Below are positions 45,201 to 53,148 of a stretch of 64,000 nucleotides of DNA, piece after piece. The notes below the pieces were generated by a model. That model had not been told where the DNA came from. It ran no database searches and worked only from the letters and a program-made list of their open reading frames with translations. The position numbers were made by a program, and so were the translations under genes. Each line of letters opens with the position of its first letter. Positions within the stretch are counted from its first letter, which is position 1. This stretch comes from Sulfuritalea sp. (GTDB lineage Bacteria > Pseudomonadota > Gammaproteobacteria > Burkholderiales > Rhodocyclaceae): contig JADJVS010000016.1 of NCBI GenBank assembly GCA_016710465.1, forward strand, positions 248,001-312,000. Direction: 5' to 3'.

Positions 45201-46910
45201 ACCCAACCGTCCGCCGAGCAGGCCGACAAGCTGAGCAAGATCAGCGAAGCCGCGGAGCACCTGCTTTCGATCATCAACGACATCCTTGACCTGTCGAAGA
45301 TCGAGGCCGGCAAGCTGGCCCTGGAGCAGACCGACTTTTCGCTGGCCGCGATAATGGACCACACCCGCTCCTTGATCGCCGAGCAGGCCCGTGCCAAGGG
45401 CATTGCCGTCAGCGTCGACTGCGAAGGCGTGCCGGACTGGTTGCGCGGCGATCCGACCCGGCTGCGCCAGGCCCTGCTGAACTATGCGGGCAACGCGATC
45501 AAGTTCACCCAGCGTGGCGAGATTGTCCTGCGTGCCCGTTCGCTCGGCGAAGACGAAAATGGCGTGCGCATCCGCTTCGAGGTCAAGGACACTGGCATCG
45601 GCATCCCGGCCGACCAGTTGGCCAGCCTGTTCCAGGCCTTTGTGCAGGCCGATACCTCGACCACGCGCAAGTATGGCGGCACCGGCCTGGGCCTGGCGAT
45701 CAGTCGGCGCCTGGCCGCCATGATGGATGGCGACGCCGGCGCCGAAAGCGTCGTCGGCCAGGGCAGCACCTTCTGGCTTACCGCGCGCCTGCAGCGCGGC
45801 CATGGCGCCGGGCCTTTGCCGCAGGCCGACGTCGCGCCGGTCGATGACAGCCTGGAGGGACGGCTGCGGCGTCAATACGGCGGCGCGCACCTGTTGCTGG
45901 CGGAGGACAACGCCGTGAACCGCGAGGTGGCGCTCGAGTTGATCCATGCCGCCGGCCTTACGTCCGACACGGCGGCAACCGGCCGCGAGGCCGTGGCCAA
46001 GGCCACGAATATCGCCTATGACCTGATTCTGATGGATGTCCAGATGCCGCAGATGAACGGGCTCGACGCCACGCGGGCCATCCGCGCGTTGCCCAGCCAT
46101 GGCGCGGTGCCGATCCTGGCAATGACGGCCAACGCATTCAGCGAGGACCGCCAAACCTGCATGGAGGCAGGAATGAACGACTTTATCGCCAAGCCGGTGA
46201 ATCCGGAGCTCTTCTATGCGGCCTTGATGAAATGGCTACCCATGCAGGCCCCCACGGCGGAGCAGGCGGAACCCGAATCGCGCCCCGAACTCAGCGACGA
46301 GACCCGCAAGCGGCATTTGGCATGCATACCCGGCCTGGACCTGGTGGCCGGGCTGGCAACCATGCGCGGCAACGTCGGCAAGTACAGTCGACTGCTGGTG
46401 CTGTTTGCCGAGGGCTACCATGCTCACGGCGAGCAGATTTTCGACATGCTCGCCGCCGGCAAACCCGAGGCCATCGAACCCATCGCGCATTCGCTGCGCG
46501 GCGCGTCCGGCATGCTGGGGGCGACGGGCCTGTCCGACGCCGCAAACGCAGTGCTGATGGCGCTGGAAAACGACACCGGCGCGGAAAGCCTCGGCAAGCT
46601 TTGCGCCACCTTGAACGACAATCTTTCGCGGCTCATCGAGGGTATCCGGCTGCATGCGGTCGATGAGCCACCCGAATCCGCACAAACCCTGACGCCGGCG
46701 CGCTTCGCCGAGATACTGGCGCGCCTCGAAACACTGCTCGACCAGGGAGACCTGGCGGCAAGCTACCTTGCCAAGGAGGAGTCGGACCTGCTGGTGACGG
46801 TACTCGGCGAATCCGCCAAGACGCTCCATGCACGCATCGAGGCTTTCGACTACGAAGCGGCGGGTTCGATACTGCGCGAGTTTCGGCGGCACAGCCACGA
46901 AACCGCCTGA
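42240..46910 (+). CDS. Hybrid sensor histidine kinase with four PAS domains, REC and HPt
   Basis: This 1556-residue membrane kinase starts with two or three hydrophobic N-terminal segments. A periplasmic dCache-like region at about 120-380 is followed by a TM near 388-407. Four PAS domains follow (first segments DHLVRSSDDIIYVKD, ESALDAVIGMDHRG, LVNSTDGIVWEAEV and EQSPESIVITNVNA). Then come HisKA (H969 in MSHEIRTPMN), an ATPase, REC (D1266 in LILMDVQMPQMNG) and a C-terminal HPt (H1417 in AHSLRGASGM). The BarA-like layout implies transfer to a separate regulator. The ATG at 42240 lies 1 nt after the HD-GYP stop. Confidence 0.93.
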   Translation: MTPLTSNSSLGRAGIAAVVLGYAALSGLWVLASDRAVEWLLADPTHIAVAHTLKGWGFIAVTSLLLYHLLRGRAGSAIAKPAEEAARRSSMLLPLGLIALAVLVATASAIIVQFHHQRETEATRMQAIAEVKTRQIADWLAERQGDANAMTVDRRIATSLARWSRQGDRASRDELMGQLRQFGNLKGYSSLTLVDAEGRMIWDSAGEDQPIDARLVAVVREAITMNSPSHPPPYRDADGRLRLDFVAPLALRDGEPSSAVILRTNPSSYIFPLLRSWPVPSTSAETLLFRRDGGQVLYLNDLLYQSNAAAKFSAPLSTSKLLAAQVLRGEITPGTLFEGEDYRKVSVLGVARPVSNTDWYVIAKMDRSEMFAQAWRDSLWLGFGGLLTLFMIVAGAFILRQRQRLSASQRQRETQAERLRSLELLDHLVRSSDDIIYVKDHEGRYLLFNPAGCRFFGVSESDVIGHDATLLLPAAEAGEVLALDQRLREENRTTTVEEQLSGSDGQRFLLSTKGPLHDAEGRVIGSFCIARDITQRKQTELSLKETATSLKASLSHAQLLVESALDAVIGMDHRGRVTTWNCTAESIFGYPAEQALGQDLAELIIPPALRERHRAGLARFIATGQRRAIGKRLELSALRGDGTEFPVELTIGVLQEGEHSIFTAYIRDITERKQAELVLKASERRFRDLVNSTDGIVWEAEVENFGFTFVSEQAERLLGYPAAEWYRPGFWVEHMHPFDIGWVPQYCAACAARPEPHKFEYRLIARDGSTVWLHTTLTMVEEDGKPRWLRGIMLDITERKQSEEMLSKLSLAVEQSPESIVITNVNATIEYVNESFTRTTGYERDEVIGKNPRILHSGRTPPESYEEMWGNLSQGKPWKGEFFNRRKNGDEYVEFAIVTPIRQADGSVTHYVAVKEDITEKQRVARELDEHRHNLENLVARRTAQLDEAREKAEAANVAKSAFLANMSHEIRTPMNAIVGLTYILRRTQPSAEQADKLSKISEAAEHLLSIINDILDLSKIEAGKLALEQTDFSLAAIMDHTRSLIAEQARAKGIAVSVDCEGVPDWLRGDPTRLRQALLNYAGNAIKFTQRGEIVLRARSLGEDENGVRIRFEVKDTGIGIPADQLASLFQAFVQADTSTTRKYGGTGLGLAISRRLAAMMDGDAGAESVVGQGSTFWLTARLQRGHGAGPLPQADVAPVDDSLEGRLRRQYGGAHLLLAEDNAVNREVALELIHAAGLTSDTAATGREAVAKATNIAYDLILMDVQMPQMNGLDATRAIRALPSHGAVPILAMTANAFSEDRQTCMEAGMNDFIAKPVNPELFYAALMKWLPMQAPTAEQAEPESRPELSDETRKRHLACIPGLDLVAGLATMRGNVGKYSRLLVLFAEGYHAHGEQIFDMLAAGKPEAIEPIAHSLRGASGMLGATGLSDAANAVLMALENDTGAESLGKLCATLNDNLSRLIEGIRLHAVDEPPESAQTLTPARFAEILARLETLLDQGDLAASYLAKEESDLLVTVLGESAKTLHARIEAFDYEAAGSILREFRRHSHETA

Positions 46911-46948
46911 CGCCGGGACGACGATCCACCGCCGAAGCGGGACCGGAC

Positions 46949-47617
46949 TCAGGCGTCCTTGGCCGGGGGAAGCTTGCCGGCGAGGCTGTTGCCGGGCATG
47001 AACTCCATGGTCAGGCGCACCAGTTCGGCGATCGATCCGGCCTGGAGTTTCTGCATGATCAGGTGCCGATAGGTCTCCGCGGTACGCTGGCTGATGCCAA
47101 GCTCGTGGGCGATGACCTTGGTCAGTTTGCCTTCGAATACGCCTTCGAGCACTTCGCGCTCGCGCGGCGTGAGCAGGGCCATGCGCTCGCCGATGTCCCG
47201 GCTGCGGGCCTGCATTTCGGAGCGCGCCTTGTCGATACGCAGGCCGTCCTGAACGCGATCCAGCAGACGCTGGGTCGAAAACGGCTTCTGGAAAAAGTCC
47301 AGTGCCCCGCCGCGCATGGCGCGCACCACGGACGGCACCTCGGCATAGCTGGAAATGAAGATGATCGGCAGGTCGATGCCCTGATGGCGCAGTTCATCCT
47401 GCAGTTCGAGCCCGCTCATGCCGGGCATGCGGACATCGGTAACGATGCAGCCGGCGAGTTCGGAAAGATCCTGCTTGAGAAAGCTCTGAGCGTCATTGAA
47501 GACCGCATAGGGCAGCGCCACCGATTCGACGAGGTCAACCAGCAGGAAGGTGATGACCGGGTCGTCATCGATGAGATAGACCTTCGGCTGCGCGCGGCTG
47601 GGTTTCTTGAGTTGCAT
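46949..47617 (-). CDS. FixJ/NarL-type response regulator
   Basis: This 222-residue regulator has an N-terminal receiver (VYLIDDDPVIT, Asp in CIVTDVRMPGMSG, Lys in DFFQKPFS) and a LuxR-type helix-turn-helix (LTPREREVLEGVFEG, IAHELGISQRTAETYRH). It has no adjacent dedicated kinase; the hybrid kinase ending in HPt converges on it 38 nt away. Its start lies 72 nt from element copy B, so it may be autoregulated and could bind the three 66-bp elements; this is inference. The ATG at 47617 gives a family-like N terminus. Confidence 0.92.
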   Translation of the reverse strand: MQLKKPSRAQPKVYLIDDDPVITFLLVDLVESVALPYAVFNDAQSFLKQDLSELAGCIVTDVRMPGMSGLELQDELRHQGIDLPIIFISSYAEVPSVVRAMRGGALDFFQKPFSTQRLLDRVQDGLRIDKARSEMQARSRDIGERMALLTPREREVLEGVFEGKLTKVIAHELGISQRTAETYRHLIMQKLQAGSIAELVRLTMEFMPGNSLAGKLPPAKDA

Positions 47618-47688
47618 CGAGAGAGCCGGATTCCTTAAAGCCGTGAAACAAAAGCGGGCGGCCGCGCGTCGCGCGTCACCCAGCAAAC

Positions 47689-47754
47689 CTACGTAGATAC
47701 CGCAGTTTGTAGCGTAATTCCCGGATGCACAAGCTCAGGTTGCTTTGAGAAGAT
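47689..47754 (+). promoter_or_regulatory. Conserved 66-bp chemotaxis upstream element, copy B (cheR / FixJ-type regulator)
   Basis: This copy sits in the 253-nt gap between the divergent regulator and cheR, ending 116 nt before the cheR ATG. It keeps CTACGTAG, CCGCAG, GCGTAATTC, CGGAT and TGCTTTGAGAAGAT at the same spacing as copies A and C. No gene was seen in the rest of the gap. Confidence 0.75.
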
Positions 47755-47870
47755 AGCCGAAAGTACCCTGAATCGTTTTACTTATTTGTGCCGCATTTTA
47801 GCTGCGTTTGGGGCCGTCGTGGAAGTCGAAATCGTCAAAAACTTCAACGGCCCCGGCGCGCCCGAGAGCA

Positions 47871-48692
47871 ATGTCCGCCTACGAAAACGCTGAAATCACC
47901 ACTGCCGAGTTTGCCCAGTTCCAACGGTTGATATACAGGATCGCCGGGATCAGTCTGGCCGACTCGAAAATGACCCTGCTTGCCGGTCGCCTCGGGAAGC
48001 GCCTCCGTCATCTCAATCTTTCAAGTTTCGGCGAGTACTACCGGCTGGTCTCCGGCGGCGACGAGGAAGGGGAGCTGCAGACCATGGTGGACCTCCTGAC
48101 AACCAACGAAACGTATTTTTTCCGCGAGGAAGCGCATTTCGATTTTCTCAAGAACGTGATCCTGGCGGATCACCGGGCGGCGAACCCGTTCCGCATCTGG
48201 AGTGCCGCCTCATCCACCGGCGAGGAGATCTATACCCTCAGCTTCGTTCTCGCCGATACCCTGGGCCTCGAATCACCCTGGCAGGTCACCGGATCGGACA
48301 TCTCCACGGCGGTGCTGGCGACCGCCGAACGAGGACTCTACTGGCTTGACCGTACTCGCGGCCTGCCGCTTTCCTACCTGAAAAAGTACTGCCTCAAGGG
48401 CGTGCGCAGCCAGGAAGGCAGCTTCATGATCGCCCCGGAAGTGAAGCGCCACACGCGCTTCCTGCAGGTCAACCTGAATCAGACGCTGCCGGCCCTGGGC
48501 AAGTTCGACGTGATCTTCCTGCGCAACGTGATGATCTATTTCGACGCCGACACCAAGCGCCAGGTGATCGGCCGACTGGTCGAACAACTGGCGCCCGGCG
48601 GTCATTTCATCGTTGGCCATTCGGAAAGCCTGAACGGCCTGACCGATCGGCTGAAGCCGGTCAAGCCCACCATCTATCGCCTGCCGCCCTGA
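47871..48692 (+). CDS. cheR: CheR receptor methyltransferase
   Basis: This 273-residue SAM-dependent enzyme methylates receptor Glu residues. An N-terminal helical domain (FAQFQRLIYRIAGISL) is followed by TNETYFFRE, the SAM loop IWSAASSTGEEIYTL, SDIS and the FLRNVMIYFD motif. The beta-subdomain that binds receptor pentapeptides appears present by length, which suits the DFERF receptors of cluster I. The ATG at 47871 is chosen over an upstream TTG. First gene of cluster II; cheB follows after 2 nt. Confidence 0.95.
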   Translation: MSAYENAEITTAEFAQFQRLIYRIAGISLADSKMTLLAGRLGKRLRHLNLSSFGEYYRLVSGGDEEGELQTMVDLLTTNETYFFREEAHFDFLKNVILADHRAANPFRIWSAASSTGEEIYTLSFVLADTLGLESPWQVTGSDISTAVLATAERGLYWLDRTRGLPLSYLKKYCLKGVRSQEGSFMIAPEVKRHTRFLQVNLNQTLPALGKFDVIFLRNVMIYFDADTKRQVIGRLVEQLAPGGHFIVGHSESLNGLTDRLKPVKPTIYRLPP

Positions 48693-48694
48693 CC

Positions 48695-49771
48695 ATGACC
48701 CACAAGATCAAGGTAATGATCGTCGACGACTCGGCCGTGGTGCGCCAGGTCAATCGCGAGACCATCGAGCGCGAGCCGGACATGGAAGTCATCGGCGTGG
48801 CGTCCGATCCGATCTATGCGCTGGAGAAGATGAAGAGCCAGTGGCCCGACGTACTGGTGATCGACATCGAGATGCCGCGCATGGACGGCTTGACCTTTCT
48901 CAAGAAGATCATGAGCGAGCACCCGACACCGACCATCGTCTGCTCCTCGCTGGCGGAAAAGGGGGCGGCGGCGACCATGGAAGCGCTGAGCGCCGGCGCC
49001 CTGGCGATCATCACCAAGCCAAAGATGGGCGTGAAGCAGTTTTTGCAGAGTTCCAGCGACGACCTCGCCGGCGCCGTGCGCGCCGCGGCTCGCGCCAACA
49101 TGAGCCACGTGGCGCGCCGCGCCACGGCGGGTGCGCCGCCACCCAAGCTGACGGCCGACGTAATGCTTGCCGCGCAGGCGGCGAGTACCCGGGCCATGGC
49201 CGAAACCACCGATCGGGTGGTGGCGATCGGCACCTCCACCGGCGGCACCCAGGCGCTGGAGGCCGTGCTGACGCGGCTGCCCAACGTCGGCAGCGGCATC
49301 GTGATCGTGCAGCACATGCCGGAAAAATTCACCGCCATGTTTGCCGAGCGCCTCGACAGCCTGTGCAAGCTCGAGGTGCGCGAGGCCAGGAATGGCGACC
49401 GCATCATGCCCGGGCGCGCGCTGATCGCCCCCGGTGGCCGCCACATGATGCTGCGCCGTAGCGGCGCCCAGTACCACGTCGAAGTCGCCGACGGCCCCCT
49501 GGTCAATCGACACAAGCCCTCGGTGGACGTTCTGTTCCGCTCGGTGGCGCAGATCGCCGGGCGCAACGCGCTGGGCGTGATCATGACCGGCATGGGTGAC
49601 GACGGCGCGCGCGGCATGAAGGAAATGCACGACGCCGGCGCCCGCACCGTCGCCGAGGATGAATCGACCTGCGTCGTGTTCGGCATGCCCAGGGAAGCCA
49701 TCAAGCTCGGCGGCGTGGACCGCGTCGTTCCGCTCGACGCCATTCCGGGCGAAATCATCGCCTACGGCTGA
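48695..49771 (+). CDS. cheB: CheB receptor methylesterase
   Basis: This 358-residue protein has a receiver (MIVDDSAVVRQ, Asp in VIDIEMPRMDG, Lys in IITKPK), a linker and the esterase domain with catalytic Ser181 in GTSTGGTQAL, His in QHMPEKFT and Asp in MTGMGDDGARGM. It removes methyl groups or deamidates receptors after phosphorylation by CheA. It sits between cheR and cheD in a tight adaptation operon. Confidence 0.96.
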   Translation: MTHKIKVMIVDDSAVVRQVNRETIEREPDMEVIGVASDPIYALEKMKSQWPDVLVIDIEMPRMDGLTFLKKIMSEHPTPTIVCSSLAEKGAAATMEALSAGALAIITKPKMGVKQFLQSSSDDLAGAVRAAARANMSHVARRATAGAPPPKLTADVMLAAQAASTRAMAETTDRVVAIGTSTGGTQALEAVLTRLPNVGSGIVIVQHMPEKFTAMFAERLDSLCKLEVREARNGDRIMPGRALIAPGGRHMMLRRSGAQYHVEVADGPLVNRHKPSVDVLFRSVAQIAGRNALGVIMTGMGDDGARGMKEMHDAGARTVAEDESTCVVFGMPREAIKLGGVDRVVPLDAIPGEIIAYG

Positions 49772-49793
49772 ACCGCGGCAACCGGAGACCCTC

Positions 49794-50387
49794 ATGCCTG
49801 CCCCACTGATACACGACCCCAAGGAGCTCGAACGCAGCGCGCGCAACATCAATCCTGGCGGCTGGGCGGTCGAAACCGACAAGCCGATCACCACGCTGCT
49901 CGGCTCCTGTGTCGCGGTCTGCCTTTACGATCCCAAGTTGCGCCTCGCCGGGATGAACCATTTCCTGCTTCCCAGTCGCTCCAAGACGGCCAGCGACGAT
50001 TCGGACGTGATTCTCGCCGGTGACTATTCGATGGAAGTCCTGCTCAACACCATGCTCAACAAGGGCGCGGCCAAGCAGCGCATCGTCGCCAAGGCCTTCG
50101 GTGGCGGCACGATCGTCACCTCGATCCTGATGGCAATCGGCCAGCGCAACGCCGAGTTCACGAAGGAATGGCTGCACCGCGAAGGCATCCCGCTGGCGGC
50201 CCAGGACTTCGGCGGTGCCTGGTCGCGCAAGATTCTGTTCACTCCGGACACCGGAGACGCCTATTGCCGGCGCCTGCCGATCAGCCAACCGGGCGTCCAG
50301 GCGGTGGTCAGCGCCGAGCGCGACTACGAGCAGTCGCTGATTCGACCCAGCAAGCCCGGCGCCGAAAAGAAGATCGAACTCTTTTGA
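49794..50387 (+). CDS. cheD: CheD receptor glutamine deamidase
   Basis: This 197-residue enzyme has the catalytic Cys in LLGSCVAVCLYD, His in MNHFLLPS and the Gly-rich AKAFGGG strand. CheD converts receptor Gln to Glu and in some systems is controlled by CheC-type phosphatases. Its C terminus KKIELF resembles the KVELF end of the CheZ-like receptor at 26310, possibly a shared docking peptide. The ATG at 49794 follows CCGGAG. Confidence 0.94.
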   Translation: MPAPLIHDPKELERSARNINPGGWAVETDKPITTLLGSCVAVCLYDPKLRLAGMNHFLLPSRSKTASDDSDVILAGDYSMEVLLNTMLNKGAAKQRIVAKAFGGGTIVTSILMAIGQRNAEFTKEWLHREGIPLAAQDFGGAWSRKILFTPDTGDAYCRRLPISQPGVQAVVSAERDYEQSLIRPSKPGAEKKIELF

Positions 50388-50397
50388 GGACGAAGCC

Positions 50398-51291
50398 ATG
50401 AACTCCACCCCTTCCGAGTCCTCCCCCACGGCCGTGAAACAGCCGATCGACGTACAGGCCATGCTGGCCAGCGTCGCCGCCGCCGCCGAAAGCGGGAATC
50501 TGGTCTTCCCCACCACGGCGGAACTGGCTTTGAAAGTCCAGCGCCTGGTCGACGATCCGGACTGCTCGATCGATGGCCTGGCGAAGCTGGTCCAGGCCGA
50601 TCCGGTGCTCGCCGCGCGCGTTGTCGCGGTGGCCAACTCGGTGGTCTACAACCGTTCCGGACGCGCGCTTGCCGACGTGCGCAGCGCCGTATCCCGCCTC
50701 GGCTTCAATACCCTGCGCGTGCTCGCCGCCGCGGTGGTCGTCCGCCAAATGGAGAACATGGCCGGCACCCCGGATCATCGCAAGCTGGCCCTGGCGCTTT
50801 GGGAGCACACGGCTCACGTGGCGGCGCTGGCCCAGGTCATCGCCCGTCGCGTCACCAAGGTCAATCCCGATACCGCGTTTTTTGCCGGCATCATTCACGA
50901 GATCGGCGGCTTCTACCTGATCGCCCGCGGCGGCGCCTATCCGGGTCTGCTGGATTCGCCCAACGGCAGCCTGTTGCCCTGGGACGAAGGCGGCGCCGCC
51001 GCGGTCGGCCGCGCCGTGCTCAAGCATCTCGGCGCGCCGGCCGCCGTGGTTGAAGCCATCGAGGGCATGTGGGCGGGATATCTGGCCATGCCGCCGCAAT
51101 CCCTGGCCGACACCCTGCTGCTCGCCGACCACCTGGCTCCGATCGAGTCTCCCTTGTCGCAGTTGGCCGGGAACGGACGCGAAGGCACCGCCGTCGATAT
51201 CGATGTCGCCCTGGACGATCAAACCCTGACCAGCATCCTCGATGAATCGAAGCTCGAAGTCGAGTCGCTGATCGACGCGCTGCGAGCCTAG
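50398..51291 (+). CDS. HDOD-domain protein
   Basis: This 297-residue protein has one HDOD domain (FPTTAELALKVQRLVDDPD, AVSRLGFNTLRVLAAAVVVR, FFAGIIHEIGGFYLIA). HDOD proteins are HD-fold relatives without proven enzymatic activity that act as signalling adaptors. The HD pair is replaced (HE in IHEIGG), so catalysis is unlikely. It is embedded between cheD and a receptor gene in cluster II, 10 nt after cheD. Confidence 0.9.
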   Translation: MNSTPSESSPTAVKQPIDVQAMLASVAAAAESGNLVFPTTAELALKVQRLVDDPDCSIDGLAKLVQADPVLAARVVAVANSVVYNRSGRALADVRSAVSRLGFNTLRVLAAAVVVRQMENMAGTPDHRKLALALWEHTAHVAALAQVIARRVTKVNPDTAFFAGIIHEIGGFYLIARGGAYPGLLDSPNGSLLPWDEGGAAAVGRAVLKHLGAPAAVVEAIEGMWAGYLAMPPQSLADTLLLADHLAPIESPLSQLAGNGREGTAVDIDVALDDQTLTSILDESKLEVESLIDALRA

Positions 51292-51357
51292 CTTCATGGC
51301 CCTGAGCGACGAAGCCGACCATCGATGCGGCGAACAAGCCCAAACAGGAGATCCGTC

Positions 51358-53058
51358 ATGACATCACCGCAATCCCGCATCCCGCTCTTGCATGTCGCGG
51401 TGGGCCTGCTCATCGCCGGTGGAGGCCCCCTCCTCATCGAGCAGGCCGGCGGGACTTCCGGTATCGCGGTGATAGTGGCCTGCGTTGTGTTCGGCGCGAT
51501 CGTGGCGATCGTGCCAGGAATGCATTTCCGCCATCGCGTGCAGGCTCCGCTGAACGCATTGCGCGACGTGATCTCGTTGACGCGCAATGACGGCGACCTG
51601 ACGCGGCGCCTGGATCAACCACCGGATTCGGTGATCGCGCCGAGCACCGAGGCCTACAACGGCCTGGTGGCGACCCTGCGGGGAATCATCACCCGCATCC
51701 TGTTTGCCTCGAATCAGGTCGCGCGGGTGGCGGATCGCCTGGTGCTTGCCGCGCGCGAGACGGCGCAAGGCTCGGAGCGACAGATCGCCACGGCGCGCGA
51801 GGCCGCCGACGGGGTTGCGGAAGTGGTTGCCGGCGTTGATCACGCGGCGACTCGCGCCGAGGAAGCGGCGCGCATCGCGCGCGCGGCGCGAGAGGATTCG
51901 GCGCGCGGCGCGGAAATCGTCCTCGAAGCCTCGGCCGAGATCGAATTGATCGCGCGCACGGTGGAAGAGTCGGCCCAGGTCGTTGCCGCCCTCGGCGAGC
52001 GATCGAGCGAGATTTCCGGGATCGTCAAGACCATCCATTCGATCGCCGACCAGACCAACCTCCTCGCCCTCAACGCCGCGATCGAGGCGGCGCGGGCCGG
52101 GGAACAGGGTCGCGGGTTCGCCGTCGTGGCCGACGAGGTGCGCAAGCTCGCCGAACGCACCACGGCGGCAACCGGCGAAATCAGCGCCTTGATCGCGGCG
52201 ATCCAGATCGAGACCGACAGCGCCATCGCCACGATCAAGGCCGGGTCGCTGCAAGCCAGCAACGGCGCCCAGTTGGCCGGCAAGGCGGCGGCGGCCCTGG
52301 AGGCCATCAATCGCGGCGCCCAGGAAACCCTGGACAACGTGAGCATGATCGCCGCCACCATGAGCCAGCAGAACAGCCGGGCGCGGACCATCGCGGCCCA
52401 GGTCACCGACATCATCGGGCTGGCGGAGAGCAATTCCCGCAATGCCGGAATGACGCTGAGCGAATCCACCCAGTTGACCTATCTGGCCACCAACCTCCAG
52501 GATGTCGGCAGCATCTTCAAGCTGGGAGTCGAAGGCGATGCCGCGATGCGGCTGCATGAGCGCATGCCTGCCCTGGTGCAAGGCCTGGCGCGGTCCATCG
52601 GGGCGGCGTTCGAGCAAGCCATCGATCAAAGGCAGCTTGCCCTGGAGGATCTTTTCGACACCAGTTACCTGCCGATACCCGATACCAAGCCGAAAAAATT
52701 CCACACCCGATACGACGCCTTCTGCGACAAGCTGCTGCCTGCCCTGCAGGAGCCCGTGCTGCAATCGGCTGCCGAGATCGCCTATGCGATCGCCTGTGAC
52801 CGCCGGGGCTATGTGCCGACCCACAACTCGCGCTATTGCCAGGCACTCACCGGCGACGAAAAGCTCGACACGGCCGGCAATCGAACCAAGCGCATCTTTG
52901 ACGATCCGGTCGGCAGCCGCTGCGGCGATCACCGGTTGCCCTTCCTGTTGCAGACCTATCGTCGCGACACCGGCGAAATCATGCATGACATGTCGGCGCC
53001 GGTCATGGTCAAGGGGCGGCACTGGGGCGGAGTCCGCGTCGGATATCGCACCGAATGA
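51358..53058 (+). CDS. Methyl-accepting receptor with C-terminal cytoplasmic Cache-like domain
   Basis: This 566-residue receptor has two close N-terminal membrane helices and negligible periplasmic loop, a HAMP-like segment and a signalling domain with tip DQTNLLALNAAIEAARAGEQ. After it comes an extra domain of about 150 residues (residues 415-566: RRGYVPTHNSRYC, NRTKRIFDD, LLQTYRRDTGE, VMVKGRHWGGVRVGY), which looks like a single Cache/PAS sensor. The sensor therefore lies in the cytoplasm, behind the output domain. CAGGAG lies 7 nt before the ATG at 51358. Confidence 0.9.
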   Translation: MTSPQSRIPLLHVAVGLLIAGGGPLLIEQAGGTSGIAVIVACVVFGAIVAIVPGMHFRHRVQAPLNALRDVISLTRNDGDLTRRLDQPPDSVIAPSTEAYNGLVATLRGIITRILFASNQVARVADRLVLAARETAQGSERQIATAREAADGVAEVVAGVDHAATRAEEAARIARAAREDSARGAEIVLEASAEIELIARTVEESAQVVAALGERSSEISGIVKTIHSIADQTNLLALNAAIEAARAGEQGRGFAVVADEVRKLAERTTAATGEISALIAAIQIETDSAIATIKAGSLQASNGAQLAGKAAAALEAINRGAQETLDNVSMIAATMSQQNSRARTIAAQVTDIIGLAESNSRNAGMTLSESTQLTYLATNLQDVGSIFKLGVEGDAAMRLHERMPALVQGLARSIGAAFEQAIDQRQLALEDLFDTSYLPIPDTKPKKFHTRYDAFCDKLLPALQEPVLQSAAEIAYAIACDRRGYVPTHNSRYCQALTGDEKLDTAGNRTKRIFDDPVGSRCGDHRLPFLLQTYRRDTGEIMHDMSAPVMVKGRHWGGVRVGYRTE

Positions 53059-53148
53059 ACACGGGAGACAAGTCCATCGTGAGGTTCAGCATGATGCTCG
53101 AAACGAAGGCCGCGACGGCCCGACCGGAAGCCCGCATAAGGAAGGATC

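Noticed and set aside
43767..46154. 795-codon antisense frame opposite the hybrid kinase
   Set aside because: No recognisable domain, and the + strand encodes uninterrupted PAS, HisKA, ATPase and REC domains.
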